From contig NZ_JBNPXQ010000001.1 of NCBI RefSeq assembly GCF_050433225.1, positions 682,001-746,000 of the forward strand: a DNA stretch of 64,000 nucleotides, in the 5' to 3' direction. This DNA is from Sphingomonas_D zeicaulis (GTDB lineage: Bacteria > Pseudomonadota > Alphaproteobacteria > Sphingomonadales > Sphingomonadaceae). Shown here in pieces: positions 1 through 8,803 of the stretch. The notes under the pieces are model-generated. The model searched no databases, was not told where the DNA came from, and saw only the letters and a list, made by a program, of their open reading frames with translations. Made by a program: the position numbers and the translations under genes. The first letter of the stretch is position 1. Each line of letters opens with the position of its first letter.

Positions 1-9
1 ATGAGACAT
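1..9 (-). CDS. Start of a gene running off the left edge
   Basis: Only three codons (Met-Ser-His) of a minus-strand gene are visible. The start is supported by an exceptionally strong ribosome binding site at 12-24, which reads GGAGGTGATCC on the minus strand and is almost a full complement of the 16S rRNA tail, two bases before the ATG. A 20-codon leader ORF ends inside this binding site. The product cannot be identified from what is present. Confidence 0.5.
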
Positions 10-13
10 CGGA

Positions 14-76
14 TCACCTCCTTTCGCTGGTTGAAGCCCATGTGCCCTCGGGCACGTCCGAAAGATGAGTCAGCAT
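14..76 (-). CDS. Putative 20-residue leader peptide ORF
   Basis: A minus-strand ATG opens a 20-codon frame whose last codons before the stop are GAA AGG AGG TGA, so the final two Arg codons and the stop are themselves the Shine-Dalgarno of the gene starting at base 9. The frame contains a short hairpin (GTGCCC, GA, GGGCAC) near 48-61. The layout suggests translational coupling or a leader peptide that gates the next gene. I do not recognise the peptide. A chance ORF over a strong binding site is the alternative. Confidence 0.35.
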   Translation of the reverse strand: MLTHLSDVPEGTWASTSERR

Positions 77-151
77 GGCGCCGCGATCAAGCCTTGTATT
101 ACAAAAAAATCGCGGCAATCATCCTTGGCCCACGCATATCGCCACCGCGGA

Positions 152-691
152 TCAGCCGCGGCAATCCTCAACGACGCGGCTCAGTTCCGGCCAGGCCGGG
201 ACCACCAGAATCGGCAGCCCCGTCACCTCCACCACGAAGCGTCCGCGGCTGAACGCCATGCGATCGAGCAGCGGATCGCGTGGGGGTACGTCGAGCGCCA
301 CATAGGGCGGTTGGCCGCCGGTGTTGCGCACGATGTGGCTGCTGGTTTGCGCGGAGGTGCGAATCGTCATCGGCCCGCTGCCAGCCGTGACCGCGCCGGC
401 GCGCGAAAGGTAGACGCGCTGCGCCGCCCGATCGCAGCGGACCATGAATTGTGCGCCGGTATCCGGCGCGCCGAACAGCGCAAGGCTGCCGCGCGAATCC
501 TGTCGATAGACCCAAGCACCGGGTGACGCCGGCCAATCCTGCCAGTCGCCGCGCAGCACCGGGGCGGGCGGTGGCGGGGGAGGCGGCGCCGGGGTCGGCG
601 TTGGCCGGGGGGGCTGGGGTGGTGGCGGGGCCGGGGTGCTCACGCAACCGGCGAGCAGCGTCAGCAGGACGAACGAGAGGCGGATACGCAT
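152..691 (-). CDS. Putative lipoprotein with proline-rich linker
   Basis: The 179-residue product starts with a lipoprotein signal peptide (about residues 1-16, lipobox LLAGC) and should be anchored to a membrane after cleavage at the Cys. A proline/threonine/alanine-rich stretch follows (about residues 18-45), then a compact domain of about 130 residues with two Cys (in VRCDRA and near the C-terminus in VEDCRG). That arrangement resembles small periplasmic proteins in which the two Cys could pair. No enzymatic motif is visible and the function is unknown. The gene lies alone, upstream of the leader ORF at the left edge on the same strand. Confidence 0.7.
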   Translation of the reverse strand: MRIRLSFVLLTLLAGCVSTPAPPPPQPPRPTPTPAPPPPPPPAPVLRGDWQDWPASPGAWVYRQDSRGSLALFGAPDTGAQFMVRCDRAAQRVYLSRAGAVTAGSGPMTIRTSAQTSSHIVRNTGGQPPYVALDVPPRDPLLDRMAFSRGRFVVEVTGLPILVVPAWPELSRVVEDCRG

Positions 692-753
692 GAAGCCGTT
701 AAGCCCGAAGCGGGCGACGGTTTCAAGAAACGATGGCCACGCCCGGCGGTGAG

Positions 754-2109
754 TCAGTTCGGGTCAGCGACAGTCGGTTCGGTGACGGCAGGGGGCGCGC
801 GGTTGGCCCGGGGCTGCGGCGCCGGGCTCTTCTCGCCGCGCGGGGCGGCGCCCGGCCTGCTGCCGCTGCCGGTGTTCGAGGCCGAATTGTTCGCGGGAGC
901 ATTGCCGCCCGCGTTCGCGCTGCCTTCGGCGCGTTCCGCGGGTTGCTGCGCGCCTTCCGTCGCCGCCGCCTCGTCGGGTTCTGGCAGGCCTGCTTCCTCG
1001 GGCGTGTCCGCTTCCGGTGCGGCGGGTGCCGCGGCCGGCGCCGCAACGTCCGGCGTCGCAGGCTTGCGGGAAAGAATCCCGCTGAAGGCCAGGATGGCGA
1101 GCAGTGCCAGCACCACGGCCGCGACCACGATCACGATGATCCGGATGTCGGGCGCGCGCTTGGCAGCGCTTGCCGCCGCACCGGGGGCAACTGCGGGGCG
1201 CGCCGGCAATGTCGGCGCCTCCACCGCGGCAGCACCTGCGCCTGCCTTGGCAGCTGCGGCGGCATCGGCCGTCACCGACAGGGTCGGCTGGTCATCGGTG
1301 GCGCGGGGCGGCATCGGCGCGGTGATGGGGGAGGCGGCTTCGTCCGCATCGGGGCGGAGCACGGCGACCGTGGTATTGTCCTGCCGCGGCTTGCCGGCGG
1401 CTTCCACCGCCATCACCAGTGCGGCGGCGACGGCGTTGGCGCCGGGATTGGCGGCGACGATCTCCAGAATCTGCGCATCGCTCAGCGTCTCGATGCCGTC
1501 GGTCGCGAGAATCAGGGTTTCGCCGGGCGCGAAGGGGCGCCAGTCCTGCCGATCGTCGATCAGCGGCACGTCGAAGCCCATCAACGCGGATCGCAGCACG
1601 TTGGGTGCCGGCGCGCCATCGAGGCTTTCGCCGGCGGCGATCAGCCGTTCGCGTTCCTCGCGATAGCTGTGGTCGGCGTTGAGCCGCTCCACGCCCGTCT
1701 CGGTCACGCTCAGCAACAGGCTGTCACCCACGCTGATCCAGCGATAGGCTGCAGTTTTGCCGTCCAGTTCCACGCCGATCAGCGTACAGCCCATGCCGTC
1801 GGTTTCGGGGTGTTCGGCGACATGCGCCGAAATCAGCGCATTGGCCTGGTCAAGCGCCTCGATCAGCGTCGTCTTGCCGCCATGCTCGCCGCGACGCCAG
1901 GCATCGAGAAAGCCGTTAACCGCGATGTCGCTCGCCACTTCGCCCGCGGCATGGCCACCCATGCCGTCGGCGATCACGGTCAGCGCGGGCAACGCGCCGG
2001 TCTCGCCATGCGGGGCAGACCACCCGACCGCATCTTCCTGCACCTCGCGCTTGCCAATGGTGGCGCTGCTGCCGAACAGTCCGGAAGGGGAAACGGGGGG
2101 CGTGCTCAT
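754..2109 (-). CDS. PP2C-type Ser/Thr protein phosphatase with C-terminal membrane segment
   Basis: The first about 255 residues form a PP2C/PPM catalytic domain. The metal-binding motifs are present: an N-terminal REVQEDA-like Asp, the DGMGGH motif, a later DGIETLSD and the closing DNTTV. An Ala/Pro-rich linker, one hydrophobic segment (IRIIVIVVAAVVLALL) and a low-complexity Ala/Pro/Glu tail follow. The enzyme is therefore probably membrane-anchored with its phosphatase domain in the cytoplasm, removing phosphate from Ser/Thr phosphoproteins. The start is placed at the ATG just before STPPVSPSG; an upstream in-frame extension lacks family character. The next gene upstream on the same strand encodes an FHA-domain transporter, FHA being a phosphothreonine reader, so the pair suggests phospho-regulation of export. 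No kinase is in the window. Confidence 0.88.
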   Translation of the reverse strand: MSTPPVSPSGLFGSSATIGKREVQEDAVGWSAPHGETGALPALTVIADGMGGHAAGEVASDIAVNGFLDAWRRGEHGGKTTLIEALDQANALISAHVAEHPETDGMGCTLIGVELDGKTAAYRWISVGDSLLLSVTETGVERLNADHSYREERERLIAAGESLDGAPAPNVLRSALMGFDVPLIDDRQDWRPFAPGETLILATDGIETLSDAQILEIVAANPGANAVAAALVMAVEAAGKPRQDNTTVAVLRPDADEAASPITAPMPPRATDDQPTLSVTADAAAAAKAGAGAAAVEAPTLPARPAVAPGAAASAAKRAPDIRIIVIVVAAVVLALLAILAFSGILSRKPATPDVAAPAAAPAAPEADTPEEAGLPEPDEAAATEGAQQPAERAEGSANAGGNAPANNSASNTGSGSRPGAAPRGEKSPAPQPRANRAPPAVTEPTVADPN

Positions 2110-2282
2110 GCGGTAGCGGCTCCGGGGCGGGGCGTTCCTGTCATCGCCGATCTCCGATCGTCCGCACGGGCCTTCTCCTCCCCGAACCGTCCCATGGCTC
2201 GCAGGTAAAGACCAAATCGTGCGCGCTGCCAATCCGCCAGATCAATGCGACGCCTCAAAAATGTCACTTTGCCGGTCGCGGA

Positions 2283-4571
2283 TCAGGCGTTGCGGCCGCT
2301 GCGATAGCGGAACAGCAATACGCCATAGGTCGCCAGCACGAACAGGAGATAGTGGACCAATATCGTTGCCTCCAACCCGCCGAGCGAGGCGGTTTCAAGC
2401 GGCACGCGCTGGCCGGTGGCGAAATCGAGTTCCAAGATCGGCCCGTCATTCTCCACATAGACCGCGGTCATCGCCGCGTTGAGCACGTTGGACGGGATCA
2501 CGGTCTCGGCGATCTTGCCCAGAAGCTCGGGCAGGTTGGGCACGACGGTGCCGATGAAGATGAGCTGCGGGATCAGGACCAACGGCACGATCGAGGTCGC
2601 CTGGCTGGGCGTGGAGGAGGCCGCCGAGATCAGCAGCCCGACCGCGACCCCCATCAGCCCGGCCGCGAAGGTGAGCGCGAGCTGCTGAGGCACGCCGCCC
2701 GGAATCTCTTCCGCAAGGCCGTAGACCAGCGCGAACAGCAGCGCGCATTGCAGCAGCACGAAGATTGAGGACACCAGCATGCGCGCCGCGAGATAGGCGC
2801 CCATCGCCAGATTGACGTCCTTCTCGCGCTGCAGGATTTCGGATTCGCCGACGATATCCTTCGAGGCGCCATTGCAGCCCATCCAGATCGACGAGACGAC
2901 GAGCAGCATCAGCAGCGTCTTGCGGGAGGTGATGGCCGTCATCCCCTCACCGAAATCCGAGAGCGCCCAGCCGACGAACACGCCGATGATCAGCGCCTGT
3001 GCGAAGACCAGCCCCAATGTGCCGCGGTCGGCGGCGAGCAAGGCGACGTTGCGGCGGAACAACACGCTGAACTGGTGCAGGCCGACGGCGAGCTTGCGCC
3101 CGGCGGGCATGCGCTGGCGCTGGAAGTGGCTCGTCGTCGGCGGCTCGGCATCCTCGTCGCTGCCGTCCCCGCGTTGCTGCCAGCGTTCGGCCCAGCCCGG
3201 CGCCTTGTCCCGCGTGAGCATCGGGAACACGTCACCCAGCCGCTCGATCCCGAAGAAGCCAAGTGCATCGTCGGGCGCGCCGCTGAAGGTGAGGTGGCCG
3301 CCCGATCCCATGATGACCACGCGGTGGCAGAAGCGCTGGATGTTGGCGAGCGTGTGGGTGACACACACCACGGTGGTGCCGCCATCCGCCAGGCGACGCA
3401 GCAACTGCATGATCTCGAAGTCGGTCTGCTCGTCCAGGCCGCTGGTGATCTCGTCGAGGAACAGGATCTTGGGGCGGCAGAGGATCTCGGCTGCCAAGCA
3501 GGCGCGCTTCTTCTGTCCGCCCGACAGGCGATGGAACTCGGTGTCGGCCTGCTGCGAGAGTTCGACGTCCACGATCGCCTGCGCCACCGCCGCATCGCGC
3601 TCGGCGCGCGGGGTATCGGACGGCAGGCGCAGCTCGGCGATATAGCCGAGCGCGCGGCGCACCGTCAGATGCTCGTGCAGCACCTCGCGTTGCGGCACGA
3701 ACGCCATCGACTGCTTGATCGATTCGAACTCGCGGGCGATGTCGACTCCCTCGACGCGAATATTGCCGACGCTCGCCTGTCGGCGGCCGGCGAGGAGGTT
3801 CATCAGCGTCGATTTGCCCGCGCCGCTGCCGCCGACGAGACAGACGAACTCGCCGCGGCCGATGCGCAGCGACGTGCCGTGGAGGATACGCTTGCGGCCG
3901 CCCTTGGCGGGCACGTCGAAACAGACATTGTCCGCAGCGATCGCGACCTTGCCGGCCTTGCGCGGTTCGCGCAACGCACCTCCGCTGAACACGAAGCGCA
4001 AGGGGCCGAAGGCGATGCTGTCACCCTCGGCGAGCCGCTGGCTGCCGCGCACCCGCTCGCCATTGACGAAGGTGCCGTTGGTGCTGCCGAGATCCTCGAT
4101 GCGCGGATCGGTGCCACCGTGCACGATGGCGTGGCGGCGCGAGACCGCCGGATGATCGAGTGTCAGGCCGTCGGCGCCGGGTTCGCGCCCGATCGTCAGG
4201 CTGCCATGGATGGACGATGGCATCGGGCCGGGAGGAATTGTCTGCGGCCGCGGGGCCGGGCGCGGCCCGGCGCGGGGGGCGGACGGATCCATCTCCAGCC
4301 GCAGCTCGGTCTGCCCGAAGGTGATCAGACTGCCACTGGCGAGGCGCGTCGCGGACTGGATCTCGCGGCCGTCGATGTGGGTCGGTGATCGGGAGATCGG
4401 CGACAGCATCGGCGTATTGCCGTCAAGGCTGAGCTCGCACTGGGTACGCCCGCAATAGGGGTCGTCGGGGATCTGTACGTCGCAGACGTTCTGCCGCCCG
4501 ATCCGCCAGGGTCCGGTTCCAGCCAGCTCGAAGCGCCGGCCCTCTCGATCGATCAGTCTGATGCCCGCCAC
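2283..4571 (-). CDS. FHA-FHA-ABC transporter fusion (Rv1747-like, ABCG type)
   Basis: The 762-residue protein carries two FHA modules, an ABC ATPase and an ABC-2/ABCG-type permease. The N-terminal FHA (about residues 15-95) is degenerate. The second (about 122-200) has the canonical GRE, SRRH and LGSTNGTFVNG elements for phosphothreonine binding. The ATPase shows Walker A GGSGAGKST near 247, the LSGGQKKR signature and Walker B ILFLDE. About six hydrophobic segments fill the last 270 residues. Order and length match mycobacterial Rv1747, a phospho-regulated exporter of cell-envelope glycolipid. The substrate here is unknown. The downstream PP2C gene on the same strand, 173 bases away, is a plausible antagonist of the phosphorylation that FHA would read. 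Confidence 0.9.
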   Translation of the reverse strand: MAGIRLIDREGRRFELAGTGPWRIGRQNVCDVQIPDDPYCGRTQCELSLDGNTPMLSPISRSPTHIDGREIQSATRLASGSLITFGQTELRLEMDPSAPRAGPRPAPRPQTIPPGPMPSSIHGSLTIGREPGADGLTLDHPAVSRRHAIVHGGTDPRIEDLGSTNGTFVNGERVRGSQRLAEGDSIAFGPLRFVFSGGALREPRKAGKVAIAADNVCFDVPAKGGRKRILHGTSLRIGRGEFVCLVGGSGAGKSTLMNLLAGRRQASVGNIRVEGVDIAREFESIKQSMAFVPQREVLHEHLTVRRALGYIAELRLPSDTPRAERDAAVAQAIVDVELSQQADTEFHRLSGGQKKRACLAAEILCRPKILFLDEITSGLDEQTDFEIMQLLRRLADGGTTVVCVTHTLANIQRFCHRVVIMGSGGHLTFSGAPDDALGFFGIERLGDVFPMLTRDKAPGWAERWQQRGDGSDEDAEPPTTSHFQRQRMPAGRKLAVGLHQFSVLFRRNVALLAADRGTLGLVFAQALIIGVFVGWALSDFGEGMTAITSRKTLLMLLVVSSIWMGCNGASKDIVGESEILQREKDVNLAMGAYLAARMLVSSIFVLLQCALLFALVYGLAEEIPGGVPQQLALTFAAGLMGVAVGLLISAASSTPSQATSIVPLVLIPQLIFIGTVVPNLPELLGKIAETVIPSNVLNAAMTAVYVENDGPILELDFATGQRVPLETASLGGLEATILVHYLLFVLATYGVLLFRYRSGRNA

Positions 4572-4667
4572 GACCGATGGTTAGACCGAGGGCGGCGGCC
4601 TGTGCAACATCACTTTGGCCTGTGGCATTCTTCTCGTTTCAACGCTTTACTCCCAGGCCTGACGGTC

Positions 4668-5087
4668 ATGGCGATTCGCGCGCTCCCCCTACTCGCAGCC
4701 ACGATGCTTGCTGCCGTGCCGGCATTCCCGGCACAGGCGGCGGATTCGATCGCTGGCCGCTGGGTGACGGAGGGAGGCAAGGGGCTGGTGGAAATCGCCG
4801 CCTGCGGCCGCACGCAATGCGGGAAGATCCGCCGCGTCGGCGATCCAAAGGCGCCGCACACCGACATCAACAATCCGGACCCGAAACGGCGCACGCGGCC
4901 CCTGCTGGGGCTGCAGGTGCTCCACAGCTTCACCGATGCTGGCGAAGCCTGGAAGGGCCAGATCTACGACCCGGAAAGCGGCAAGACCTATCGCTCGGTC
5001 GTAAGGCTCAACCGGGATGGAACGCTGGAGGTAAAAGGCTGCATCCTGTTCCTGTGCCGCGGTCAGACCTGGACGCGGGCGCGATAA
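4668..5087 (+). CDS. DUF2147 family secreted protein
   Basis: A signal peptide (about residues 1-23, ending PAQA before ADSI) precedes a DUF2147 domain of about 115 residues. It starts with the characteristic GRWVTEGGKGLVEI and contains two CxxxxC-like pairs (AACGRTQCGK and GCILFLCRG). DUF2147 proteins are small periplasmic proteins with a lipocalin-like barrel and no settled function. The start is the ATG that gives a clean signal peptide; an upstream in-frame ATG would add 22 non-hydrophobic residues. The gene is divergent from the FHA transporter, and the 96 bases between them must hold both promoters. Confidence 0.85.
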   Translation: MAIRALPLLAATMLAAVPAFPAQAADSIAGRWVTEGGKGLVEIAACGRTQCGKIRRVGDPKAPHTDINNPDPKRRTRPLLGLQVLHSFTDAGEAWKGQIYDPESGKTYRSVVRLNRDGTLEVKGCILFLCRGQTWTRAR

Positions 5088-5132
5088 GGCGCGGTGGACA
5101 GACTGAAGGTCGCTTGAACGCACGCCGAACTG

Positions 5133-5159
5133 CCCTCTCCCGTGATGTGCGGGAGAGGG
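5133..5159. terminator. Perfect GC-rich hairpin between convergent genes
   Basis: CCCTCTCCCG and its exact reverse complement flank a 7-base loop, followed by ATTTTA on the plus strand. It lies between the DUF2147 gene and the convergent PNPOx-like gene, so it can act as a terminator for either. The same CCCTCTCCC/GGGAGAGGG motif recurs at 58578. Confidence 0.6.
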
Positions 5160-5190
5160 ATTTTACGCGCAGCTCAGCTCCAGCCGCAGC

Positions 5191-5673
5191 TCAGAACGTC
5201 ACTTCCGCATGCTTGCCCGCGACTTCGCCGCGTAGGTCGCCGCCGAAAATTCGCGTGAACAGGCCGGAATAGCTCGAATCGGCCAGCCAGATCTCGGCGT
5301 CCTCGATGTCCATGCGCAGCAGGGTCAGCGAGGGATCCTGGCGGCCGTCGGGATACCAGGCGGCGACCTTCGCAGACCAGAAGCGGTCGATCGTGGCCGG
5401 GTTGTTGTCAATCGTCAGCACGCCGTGCAGGCAGGCGAACAGATCATGCCCCTTGGCGACGAACTGCGCCATCGCGCTGCCGCCGTGATCGAGACCGGTG
5501 ACGAGGCGATTGTCGCGCGAGGTGAAGATCCACAACGGCCCCGTACCGGTCTCGTCGAAATGCGCGGTCATCGGCAGCGCGTGCTGCGGGCTGTTGTCCA
5601 GCGCGACCATCAGGAAAGGGCTTGCCTTCAGATCCTTCCAGAAGCGGTCGCGGATGTCGGCTTCGGTGGTCAT
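5191..5673 (-). CDS. General stress / pyridoxamine 5'-phosphate oxidase-like FMN-binding protein
   Basis: The 160-residue split-barrel protein resembles the general stress protein 26 family of PNPOx-like flavin-binding proteins. Typical segments are FMVALDN, GPLWIFTSRDN and a C-terminal WLADSSYSGLFTRIFGGD. The family binds FMN or related cofactors and is linked to stress responses, but the reaction is usually unknown. The start at 5673 has a good ribosome binding site (GGAGACGGAG just upstream); a longer frame upstream is not family-like. The gene is a single unit converging on the DUF2147 gene. Confidence 0.85.
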   Translation of the reverse strand: MTTEADIRDRFWKDLKASPFLMVALDNSPQHALPMTAHFDETGTGPLWIFTSRDNRLVTGLDHGGSAMAQFVAKGHDLFACLHGVLTIDNNPATIDRFWSAKVAAWYPDGRQDPSLTLLRMDIEDAEIWLADSSYSGLFTRIFGGDLRGEVAGKHAEVTF

Positions 5674-5900
5674 CTCCGTCTCCTTCGGATTATCCCGATA
5701 CCCAGGATCAACCGGCAAGCCGGGGCGCGGTTCCGTGGCCGGGAGGGTCACGGCTTAACCCCGCGACGATCGCCATTTGCTGTTCGTCGAACCGATACGG
5801 TCGTTCGTCAAACAAAACGGAGCCGCGTGGTGCTGATCACAGCGATCGCCGCCGTCCTTCAGCAAACGGGTCGCAACACCGTATCGAGGAAGGATCCGAA

Positions 5901-6380
5901 ATGCTGTTTCATGTGTCGATCGAAGCCGATGAACCCCGCCGTGTTGCCGGCGTTCTGGCAGAGGTCATGGGGGGCATTGCCACGCCCTTTCCGCCGGTCA
6001 TCGATGGATCATGGGTCGCGCATGCCGGCGACGATCGCAACACTCTGGTGGAAGTCTATCCGCGCGGTACCGAACTTCACCGCGCCGACGGTGGAGTCAT
6101 GGGGCTGCCGGCACATCGTTCGCGCCATAACCCCACCCATTTTGCGCTGGCGACGGCGCTGGACGAGGATGCGGTAAAGGCGCTCGCCGCGCGCGAGGGC
6201 TGGCACGCCGAGACCTTCTCTCGCGATGGCCTGTTCCACGTGATCGAATTATGGATCGAAGGATCGCAGATGATCGAGTTGCTGACGCCGGAATTCCAGG
6301 CGGAGTATCTCGAATCGCTCAGCATCGATCGCTGGCGCGCAATGCTGAGCGGCCATCCAGCCATGGCGGAGGCGGCATGA
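5901..6380 (+). CDS. Conserved hypothetical protein, possibly VOC/glyoxalase-like
   Basis: The product has 159 residues with alternating hydrophobic strands and the segments HVSIEADEPRRVAGVLAE and FHVIELWIEGSQMIELLTPEF. These suggest a vicinal-oxygen-chelate-like fold, but no clear metal-ligand set can be named. The start has GAGGAAGGA seven bases upstream. The gene stands alone, converging on the MscS gene with 27 bases between the two stops. Function unknown. Confidence 0.7.
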   Translation: MLFHVSIEADEPRRVAGVLAEVMGGIATPFPPVIDGSWVAHAGDDRNTLVEVYPRGTELHRADGGVMGLPAHRSRHNPTHFALATALDEDAVKALAAREGWHAETFSRDGLFHVIELWIEGSQMIELLTPEFQAEYLESLSIDRWRAMLSGHPAMAEAA

Positions 6381-6407
6381 TCACCAGCCTTTTCGCTTAT
6401 GAACTGC

Positions 6408-7655
6408 TCAATTCGCGGATCCTGCCGAGCCGTCGGCAGGGCCGGAGCGCTGCGGTGGAGCCGGTGCGTCGTCGTCCCTGTCGCCGACGTCGGACACCAT
6501 CTGGACCTCCGGATACGGCATGATCGCCTTGCCGTCCGGCGCAGCCGTGAAACTCGTCTGCGTCGGATAGGCGAATTCGATGCCTTCCTTCTCGAAGGCC
6601 TGCAGGATGGCGAGCATCACATTATGCTTGCGTGACAGCACATGGGCATAATTCTCATGATGCACGTCGAACTGGAAATCGAAGTCGATGCTGGAGGCGT
6701 TGAAGGCGCTCAGCACGCAGCGGAAGAAGGAGCAATTTTCTTCCGCCTCGACGATCGCCTTCATCATATCCGGTATTCGCGCCAGCGTCGCGACGGGAGT
6801 CTGGTAGATCACGCCCAGTACTATTGCGATGCGGCGGCGATCGAGCCGCGCGAGGTTGTAGAGTTCCTTGTTGAGCAGGTTGGTGTTGGAGATCACGATC
6901 TCCTCACCGGTCAGCGCACGCACGCGCGTGGTCTTGAGGCCGATCGCCTCGACCGTGCCCGAAGTCGTATCCCACCGAACGGAATCGCCCCGGCGGAACG
7001 GACGATCGAACAGGATCGAAAGCGCGGCGAACAAATCCGCGAAGATGCCTTGCGCCGCGAGACCGATGGCGATGCCGCCGATCCCGAGACCGGCGACCAG
7101 GCCGGTGACGTTCACGCCAAGGTTGGCCAGGATCAGGATCGTCGCGACGGCGAACAAGGCGAAGGTGACGAGCAGGCGGATGATGCCGAGCGCGCTCTGC
7201 AGACCGCTATGGTCCTCCAGCGTGCCTGCGCGATGTTCCACCACGCCCAGGATGAACTCGCGCAGCCAGATGGCCGCCTGCAGCATCATCGCGATCACGA
7301 ACAGCGCGCGCACGATCGTCAGCAAGGTGGGCGGCGTCGCGGCGTAGGTCGCGGTCGCCTGGATCGCCACGATCACCATGAACCAGAATTGGGTGGTCGC
7401 GATCACCCTGCCGATGATCGCGCGCCAATGCGTGCGGCCCGGATCGTTGCGGCACAGCCGCATCCCCACCGATCGGATGCCCATCAACACGAAGACGATC
7501 CCCACGCCGATCAGCGTGCCGATCACCACCTGCATGGTGTGGCCGGCAATCCAGTTGCCGAAATCGCGCATCGTCGCTTCGAAATCCGGCAACGATGGCG
7601 GTGACGCCTTTGCTGCGGCAGGCGCGGAACTGTTCGCAGCAGCGGCGTTGGTCAT
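6408..7655 (-). CDS. MscS-family mechanosensitive ion channel
   Basis: The product of about 415 residues has four to five hydrophobic N-terminal segments. The MscS pore helix and beta-domain follow (VAGLGIGGIAIGLAAQGIFADLFAALSILFDRPFRRGD, then a GTVEAIGLKTTRVR stretch). The C-terminal alpha/beta vestibule ends in a short Asp/Ala-rich tail. The gene encodes an inner-membrane tension-gated channel that releases solutes on osmotic downshock. The start at 7655 (Met-Thr-Asn-Ala) gives a normal N-terminus; the longer open frame upstream overlaps the topoisomerase gene. The topoisomerase IB stop lies 5 bases upstream, so the two are probably co-transcribed. Confidence 0.92.
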   Translation of the reverse strand: MTNAAAANSSAPAAAKASPPSLPDFEATMRDFGNWIAGHTMQVVIGTLIGVGIVFVLMGIRSVGMRLCRNDPGRTHWRAIIGRVIATTQFWFMVIVAIQATATYAATPPTLLTIVRALFVIAMMLQAAIWLREFILGVVEHRAGTLEDHSGLQSALGIIRLLVTFALFAVATILILANLGVNVTGLVAGLGIGGIAIGLAAQGIFADLFAALSILFDRPFRRGDSVRWDTTSGTVEAIGLKTTRVRALTGEEIVISNTNLLNKELYNLARLDRRRIAIVLGVIYQTPVATLARIPDMMKAIVEAEENCSFFRCVLSAFNASSIDFDFQFDVHHENYAHVLSRKHNVMLAILQAFEKEGIEFAYPTQTSFTAAPDGKAIMPYPEVQMVSDVGDRDDDAPAPPQRSGPADGSAGSAN

Positions 7656-7660
7656 GGAGG

Positions 7661-8707
7661 TCAGGCTGCCTTCGTTGCTTGCGTGGCCGCAGTCTCGAGC
7701 CAGTCGATCAGCCCGCGTTCTGCTGCCGTCAGATATTTCGTCTGGCGGGGGCGCGGCAAGGCGCAACTGGTGCAAGGCGTGCCGCACAAGGTCAGCAGGG
7801 CAGGGTGGACATAGGATTTGCGGGCGATCGCCGGCGTATTTCCAAGCGCAGCAGCAACCGGTTCGAGCAGCACCTTGATCGAAGGATGCTTCTCCTTCGC
7901 GCCACACAGGGCGTCATAGGCGATCACGCTGGCACCCCAGGTTCGAAAATGCTTGGCCGTGAAGCTGTCGCCCATCGCCTCGCGAATGTACGCGTTGACA
8001 TCCGTGGAGGTGACCGGATGAGCCTCCCCCTCCTCATCGAGATATTGGAAGAGGTGCTGGCCGGGCAGGTCTTGGCATTTCTTGACGAAGCGGGCGAGCG
8101 ACTTGTCCGAGATCGTCAGCATCTGCATCTTGCCGCTCTTAGCGCGATATTGAAGCTTCAGTGTCGATCCCTGTACCGCGGCATGGCGACTGCGCAGGGT
8201 TGTGGCGCCGAAGCTCTTATTCGTCTTCGCGTAGGTCTCGTTGCCGATCCGCACCCGCCCGAGATCGAGCAGGCGCACGACCGCCGCGACCGCTTTGTCG
8301 CGGCCGAGGCCGCGCTGCGCCAGATCCGCTTCGACCCGCGCCCGCAACAGCGGCAGCGCGCGTCCGAACGCAGCGCAACGATCATATTTCTCGGTGTCGC
8401 GCGCGGCGCGGAAATCGACATGATAGCGATACTGCTTGCGACCTCGCTCATCATAGCCCGTCGCCTGGATGTGGCCATGCGGCGATGGACAGAACCATGC
8501 GTCGCGATAGGCCGGTGGCAGGGCGATCCGGTTGAGACGGTCGATCTCGGCGCGGTCGGTGATGCGCTTGCCTGTCTCATCCCAATAGCCCCAGCCGTGG
8601 CGCACCTTGCGCCGGGTGATGCCCGGCAATGCATCATCGACGTAGCAGATCTTCGGGGGTGAGGCTGAACTCTCCTCGGGCGGGCTTCTCTTCGTGGCCT
8701 TCGTCAT
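7661..8707 (-). CDS. DNA topoisomerase IB (poxvirus-like)
   Basis: The 348-residue protein matches bacterial type IB topoisomerases, which relax supercoils by a transient 3'-phosphotyrosyl bond. The N-terminal domain includes GITRRKVRHGWGYWD and ALPPAYRDAWFCP. Catalytic elements are Arg in GRVRIGNETY (about 151-158), Lys near KSGKMQ (about 190), the KHFRTWGAS motif (about 252-260) and the nucleophile Tyr near 299 in ARKSYVHP. A short C-terminal extension with CGTPCTSC follows the catalytic Tyr. The start at 8707 is chosen because the family begins shortly before this point. It forms a likely two-gene operon with the MscS channel. Confidence 0.93.
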   Translation of the reverse strand: MTKATKRSPPEESSASPPKICYVDDALPGITRRKVRHGWGYWDETGKRITDRAEIDRLNRIALPPAYRDAWFCPSPHGHIQATGYDERGRKQYRYHVDFRAARDTEKYDRCAAFGRALPLLRARVEADLAQRGLGRDKAVAAVVRLLDLGRVRIGNETYAKTNKSFGATTLRSRHAAVQGSTLKLQYRAKSGKMQMLTISDKSLARFVKKCQDLPGQHLFQYLDEEGEAHPVTSTDVNAYIREAMGDSFTAKHFRTWGASVIAYDALCGAKEKHPSIKVLLEPVAAALGNTPAIARKSYVHPALLTLCGTPCTSCALPRPRQTKYLTAAERGLIDWLETAATQATKAA

Positions 8708-8803
8708 GCCCTGTCCAACTTTCGCCCTGCCGCTTCGTTCCGGAACTGCGGCGCCGGCCGAACGCTGGCGGGCATATTCATTCCGCACATTTAGGAGGCT
8801 GCC

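Noticed and set aside
10..24. Sequence like the 3' end of 16S rRNA (GGATCACCTCC) on the plus strand
   Set aside because: The flanking bases are unlike 16S rRNA. On the minus strand it reads as a perfect Shine-Dalgarno followed by ATG, which explains it fully.
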